DNA of 7,533 nt, from NCBI GenBank assembly GCA_002763155.1, contig PFCU01000025.1, positions 1-7,533 of the forward strand. The letters run 5' to 3'. This DNA is from Candidatus Pacearchaeota archaeon CG10_big_fil_rev_8_21_14_0_10_30_48. GTDB lineage: Archaea > Nanobdellota > Nanobdellia > Pacearchaeales > GW2011-AR1. The notes beneath the pieces were generated by a model. It did no database searches and was not told the origin of the DNA. It worked only from the letters and a program-made list of their open reading frames with translations. Position 1 is the first letter of the stretch. The number at the start of each line of letters is the position of its first letter. The position numbers and the translations under genes were made by a program. This document shows positions 5,552 to 7,533 of the stretch, piece after piece.

Positions 5552-6109
5552 TCAAATTGTTAGAGGAATTTTAATTGCAGGTATTTCTAAAAGAGTTTGA
5601 TATTGAGCCCCGAATTGGGAAAGTTTAGATTCTTTCAGACAAACTTTATCGACCTTAAATTTAAATTTCGGGAATTTTATTTTTTTTAATTCAGTCAAAA
5701 ACATTTTTTTCTGTTCAACTTTTTTAACTCGCGCAACAGTAATATGTCCCATAAATCTATTCTCTGAAGGAAATAAATTATCCAACATATCGTCGACTTT
5801 TCTCTGTAAATTAAAAATTTCTCCCTTTTCAACACCAACCCAAATAATTCTAATAAACTGTTCAGAAAAAACGCCCAACTCATTTAAAGTCAATTCAAAG
5901 GGTTCAAATTCTAAGGAGTTTAATTTTTCCTGAATTGCCCGAATTTCAACATCAGAAAGTTCCCCAAGAAATTTTAAAGTCAAATGCAAGTTCTCAAACT
6001 CAGTAAATTTCCCGCTAATCAACCCAAGTTTATCCATTTCTTTTTGAACTTTGAGGATATTTCTTCGAATATCTTCAGGAATCTCTACAGAAATGAACAC
6101 TCTCTTCAT
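5552..6109 (-). CDS. thpR: RNA 2',3'-cyclic phosphodiesterase (LigT/ThpR, 2H family)
   Basis: A 185-residue member of the 2H phosphoesterase superfamily, the usual length for ThpR (2'-5' RNA ligase). The two catalytic HxTx motifs are intact: HLTLKFLG (42-49) and HITVARVK (122-129). The N-terminal RVFISVEIP (3-11), the central GVFSEQFIRIIWVGVE (79-94) and the C-terminal LKESKLSQFGAQYQ segment are also typical. These enzymes hydrolyse RNA 2',3'-cyclic phosphates to 2'-phosphomonoesters and in vitro can join tRNA halves through a 2'-5' bond. The in vivo role in archaea is probably RNA repair or processing. The protein is cytoplasmic. The start at 6107-6109 gives the expected MKRVFIS N-terminus. 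A moderate TATA-like box lies about 26 bases upstream. The arginase-family gene lies 64 bp upstream on the same strand, but a separate transcript is likely. Confidence 0.95.
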   Translation of the reverse strand: MKRVFISVEIPEDIRRNILKVQKEMDKLGLISGKFTEFENLHLTLKFLGELSDVEIRAIQEKLNSLEFEPFELTLNELGVFSEQFIRIIWVGVEKGEIFNLQRKVDDMLDNLFPSENRFMGHITVARVKKVEQKKMFLTELKKIKFPKFKFKVDKVCLKESKLSQFGAQYQTLLEIPAIKIPLTI

Positions 6110-6131
6110 TAGAAATATAAAATAAAAATAC

Positions 6132-6138
6132 TAATAAA
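6132..6138 (-). promoter_or_regulatory. Possible TATA box for thpR
   Basis: Minus-strand TTTATTA is centred at about 6135, 26 bases before the ATG at 6109. The match is weaker than the others, but the spacing agrees with the leaderless pattern of the window. Confidence 0.4.
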
Positions 6139-6173
6139 GTTTTGTATAGTTTGAAATGATTGATGATTTCAGT

Positions 6174-6974
6174 TTAATTACCTAAAATTTCTCCTAAAAT
6201 TTTAGTTCCCAATTTTACCGTTTGTCCGTTGACATCCAGTTCGGGATTTATTTCATTTATATCAATAACTCTCAAACTTTTAATTAAATTAAATCTCTGT
6301 AAAAAATAAATTAATTGTCTTGTAGTCATGCCTGCACTCTCTCCCATAGCCGTGCCTGAAACAAAAACACTATCAATAACATCGACATCAATTGAAAGAT
6401 ATATCTCTCCCTGTCTCGCCAATTCCATCACAATATCACAAATTTCCTCATAATCATTAAGCCCTTTCATTTCATAAACTTTAATTTTATGATTAGCCAA
6501 AAATTCATTATCAGAAATATTGCTCGCTCGCAATCCTATTAAAATGATATTCTCTCCCGGAAATCCCTCTTCAACAAGTTTTCTAAGCCACTGCCGATTA
6601 TTAGGAATACCTTTCGACTTTTCTACATCAGCATGAGCATCAAAAATTACCAACATAGGAGTTTTATCTTCAGTTTTACAAACTTCCTTAAACGCGTTTC
6701 CAATTTCATAACACATACTCCCATCTCCCCCAAGAAAAATAGTTTTCTCATTTGTTTCAATTACTTCGACAGAATTTTCATAAATTAATTTTCCTGCTTC
6801 CGCAAGTTTAGAATTATCAAGATGAATCTCTTCCAATCTCAGCGACGCTTTTTCAATTAATTTTTTATTTTCAGCAGTATATGTCTTTGGAAAATTCTTA
6901 AGAATTTCATTGCCTGCCTTCCTACATCCAAGAGAATCATTACTATTTTCCAAAGGAACTTTTACAATCATCAT
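6174..6974 (-). CDS. Arginase/ureohydrolase-family protein with altered metal site
   Basis: A 266-residue protein, slightly shorter than typical arginases and agmatinases (about 290-320). Family motifs in order: FLGGDGSMCYEIG (80-92) at the first metal motif; FDAHADVE (111-118); WLRKL (129-133) with GENIILIGLR (140-149); SIDVDVID (194-201) followed by SGTAMGESAGMTTRQL (206-221); and DINEINPELD (238-247). Metal-ligand residues D112, H114, D116, D196 and D198 are kept, as is E241, the usual substrate-binding glutamate position. The first ligand histidine is replaced by G85 (codon GGG), and N126 probably sits where a conserved catalytic-loop histidine is expected. One metal site may thus be weakened, so arginase or agmatinase activity cannot be assumed. 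The substrate could be another guanidino or amidino compound. Two adjacent ATGs exist; the first (6972-6974) fits the TATA box best. Confidence 0.86.
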   Translation of the reverse strand: MMIVKVPLENSNDSLGCRKAGNEILKNFPKTYTAENKKLIEKASLRLEEIHLDNSKLAEAGKLIYENSVEVIETNEKTIFLGGDGSMCYEIGNAFKEVCKTEDKTPMLVIFDAHADVEKSKGIPNNRQWLRKLVEEGFPGENIILIGLRASNISDNEFLANHKIKVYEMKGLNDYEEICDIVMELARQGEIYLSIDVDVIDSVFVSGTAMGESAGMTTRQLIYFLQRFNLIKSLRVIDINEINPELDVNGQTVKLGTKILGEILGN

Positions 6975-6995
6975 TTTAAATAAAAATTATTTGGC

Positions 6996-7004
6996 TTTTT
7001 ATAA
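6996..7004 (-). promoter_or_regulatory. TATA box for the arginase-family gene
   Basis: Minus-strand TTATAAAAA is centred at 7000, 26 bases before the ATG at 6974 and 29 before the second ATG at 6971. This favours the first ATG and a leaderless transcript. Confidence 0.65.
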
Positions 7005-7016
7005 TTTTATGAGAAG

Positions 7017-7026
7017 TTTTATAAAA
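7017..7026 (+). promoter_or_regulatory. Palindromic TATA box for the small membrane protein gene
   Basis: TTTTATAAAA, a perfect palindrome, is centred at 7021.5, 25-26 bases before the ATG at 7047. It lies only about 21 bp from the oppositely directed box of the arginase-family gene. Confidence 0.65.
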
Positions 7027-7046
7027 CTCTTTTTCTTAATTAAAAT

Positions 7047-7409
7047 ATGAATAATAAAACCGGGTCCCTATTTGTCTTAATCGCTGCAATATTTAATTAC
7101 ATTGGAGCAGGATTAATAATTTTAGGATCCTTAATAATCTTTCTTTTAGGAGAAGTGCCAAAAGTATTAGTCAATGAAGGCTTAACATTCAGCGTCAGAA
7201 CAATTACCCTCCTAGGAATAGCTTTAGGAATTCTAGTTTTAATATTGGCATTTTTACAACAAACAATTTCTAAAAAAATGAAAAATAAAAAGATGCTCAA
7301 AAACAATTCCATCTTAGCCATAATCTTAGGAATAATCACAGTAGGAAATATTTCTGGAATATTATGTCTAATCGGCGGAATAATTGGATTATCTGAATCT
7401 AAAAAATAA
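7047..7409 (+). CDS. Small four-helix membrane protein
   Basis: A 120-residue integral membrane protein. Hydrophobic segments lie at about 7-34, 52-72 and 88-114. The last is long enough to be two short helices, split near GNISG (100-104). A lysine-rich cytoplasmic-type loop (SKKMKNKKMLKNN, 75-87) and a charged end (SESKK) suggest, by the positive-inside rule, that these lie in the cytoplasm. The SILAIILGIITVGNISGILCLIGG pattern (88-111) resembles small DUF4064-like four-helix proteins, in which LGI and IGGI repeats precede a short charged tail. This resemblance is by eye and weak. Function unknown. The ATG at 7047 has a TATA box at leaderless distance. It diverges from the arginase-family gene. 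Nothing else is recognisable between its stop and the window end. Confidence 0.78.
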   Translation: MNNKTGSLFVLIAAIFNYIGAGLIILGSLIIFLLGEVPKVLVNEGLTFSVRTITLLGIALGILVLILAFLQQTISKKMKNKKMLKNNSILAIILGIITVGNISGILCLIGGIIGLSESKK

Positions 7410-7533
7410 GTCTTTTCCTAAAATTTATCCCATACTAACTAACTTAACTATCAAAAGAATCAGCAACTGAATTTTACTTCAATGATTTCCTCTAAAACTA
7501 TTCAATCACTCAACATTAAACTCATCAACCTTT
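7410..7533. other. Non-coding tail, G-poor on the plus strand
   Basis: No start codon with a supported frame, RNA gene or promoter was seen. A pyrimidine-rich stretch (TCTTTTCCT) right after the stop could be a terminator. Composition resembles the 2686-2867 spacer: rich in A, T and C, with few G. Confidence 0.35.

Noticed and set aside
5695..5883. 62-codon minus-strand frame inside thpR
   Set aside because: It is an alternative frame within an intact, motif-bearing gene on the same strand.
7097..7339. 80-codon frame antisense to the small membrane protein gene
   Set aside because: The sense frame has a TATA box, a leaderless ATG and membrane-protein composition. The antisense frame is explained by it.
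1..7533. tRNA, rRNA, CRISPR array, insertion sequence or long repeats
   Set aside because: No cloverleaf, GC-rich RNA block, regularly spaced repeat, transposase motif or long terminal inverted repeat was seen on either strand.

Overview
The window is A+T-rich (roughly 30% G+C by eye) and reads as archaeal chromosome. Three things support this: a Hef-type helicase plus XPF/ERCC4-type nuclease pair, an archaeal-type PRC-barrel protein, and TATA boxes centred about 25 bp upstream of most start codons with no Shine-Dalgarno sequence between. Short genes, high A+T and several lineage-specific small membrane proteins suggest a DPANN archaeon of the Woesearchaeota/Pacearchaeota type. That placement is inference. 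No rRNA, tRNA, CRISPR array, transposon or phage gene was found.

Left part (1-1472, minus strand): three consecutive genes encode small multi-pass membrane proteins that are paralogs of one another. The leftmost is cut by the window edge. All share an N-terminal hydrophobic motif ending in a [LF]VFxxx[FY]A[IV]LxK[TAS][KQ]I[LF]G signature. I know no function for them. They are the strongest candidate for an undescribed system here. A PRC-barrel protein (1578-1862, minus) lies just upstream. Divergent from it is a membrane protein (2038-2685, plus) that looks like a site-2-protease (M50) homolog whose HExxH zinc motif has been lost.

Centre (2896-5131, plus): a DNA-repair operon. A Hef-like superfamily 2 helicase is followed after one base by an ERCC4 nuclease with a C-terminal helix-hairpin-helix region. 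In Euryarchaeota these are one polypeptide. Here they are split at a UUU-UAA-A sequence, where a single +1 slip would restore the full fusion. The nuclease gene ends in a TTAA tetranucleotide that also holds the stop codon of the converging gene (5128-5445, minus), a small soluble protein of unknown function.

Right part: a LigT/ThpR-type RNA 2',3'-cyclic phosphodiesterase (5552-6109, minus) and an arginase/ureohydrolase-family protein (6174-6974, minus). The latter lacks one metal-binding histidine (GGDG in place of GGDH) but keeps the other metal ligands. A small membrane protein (7047-7409, plus) diverges from it across a 72-bp spacer with two closely packed TATA boxes. Most genes seem to have their own leaderless promoter. 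Only the helicase-nuclease pair and the two leftmost paralogs look like tight operons.
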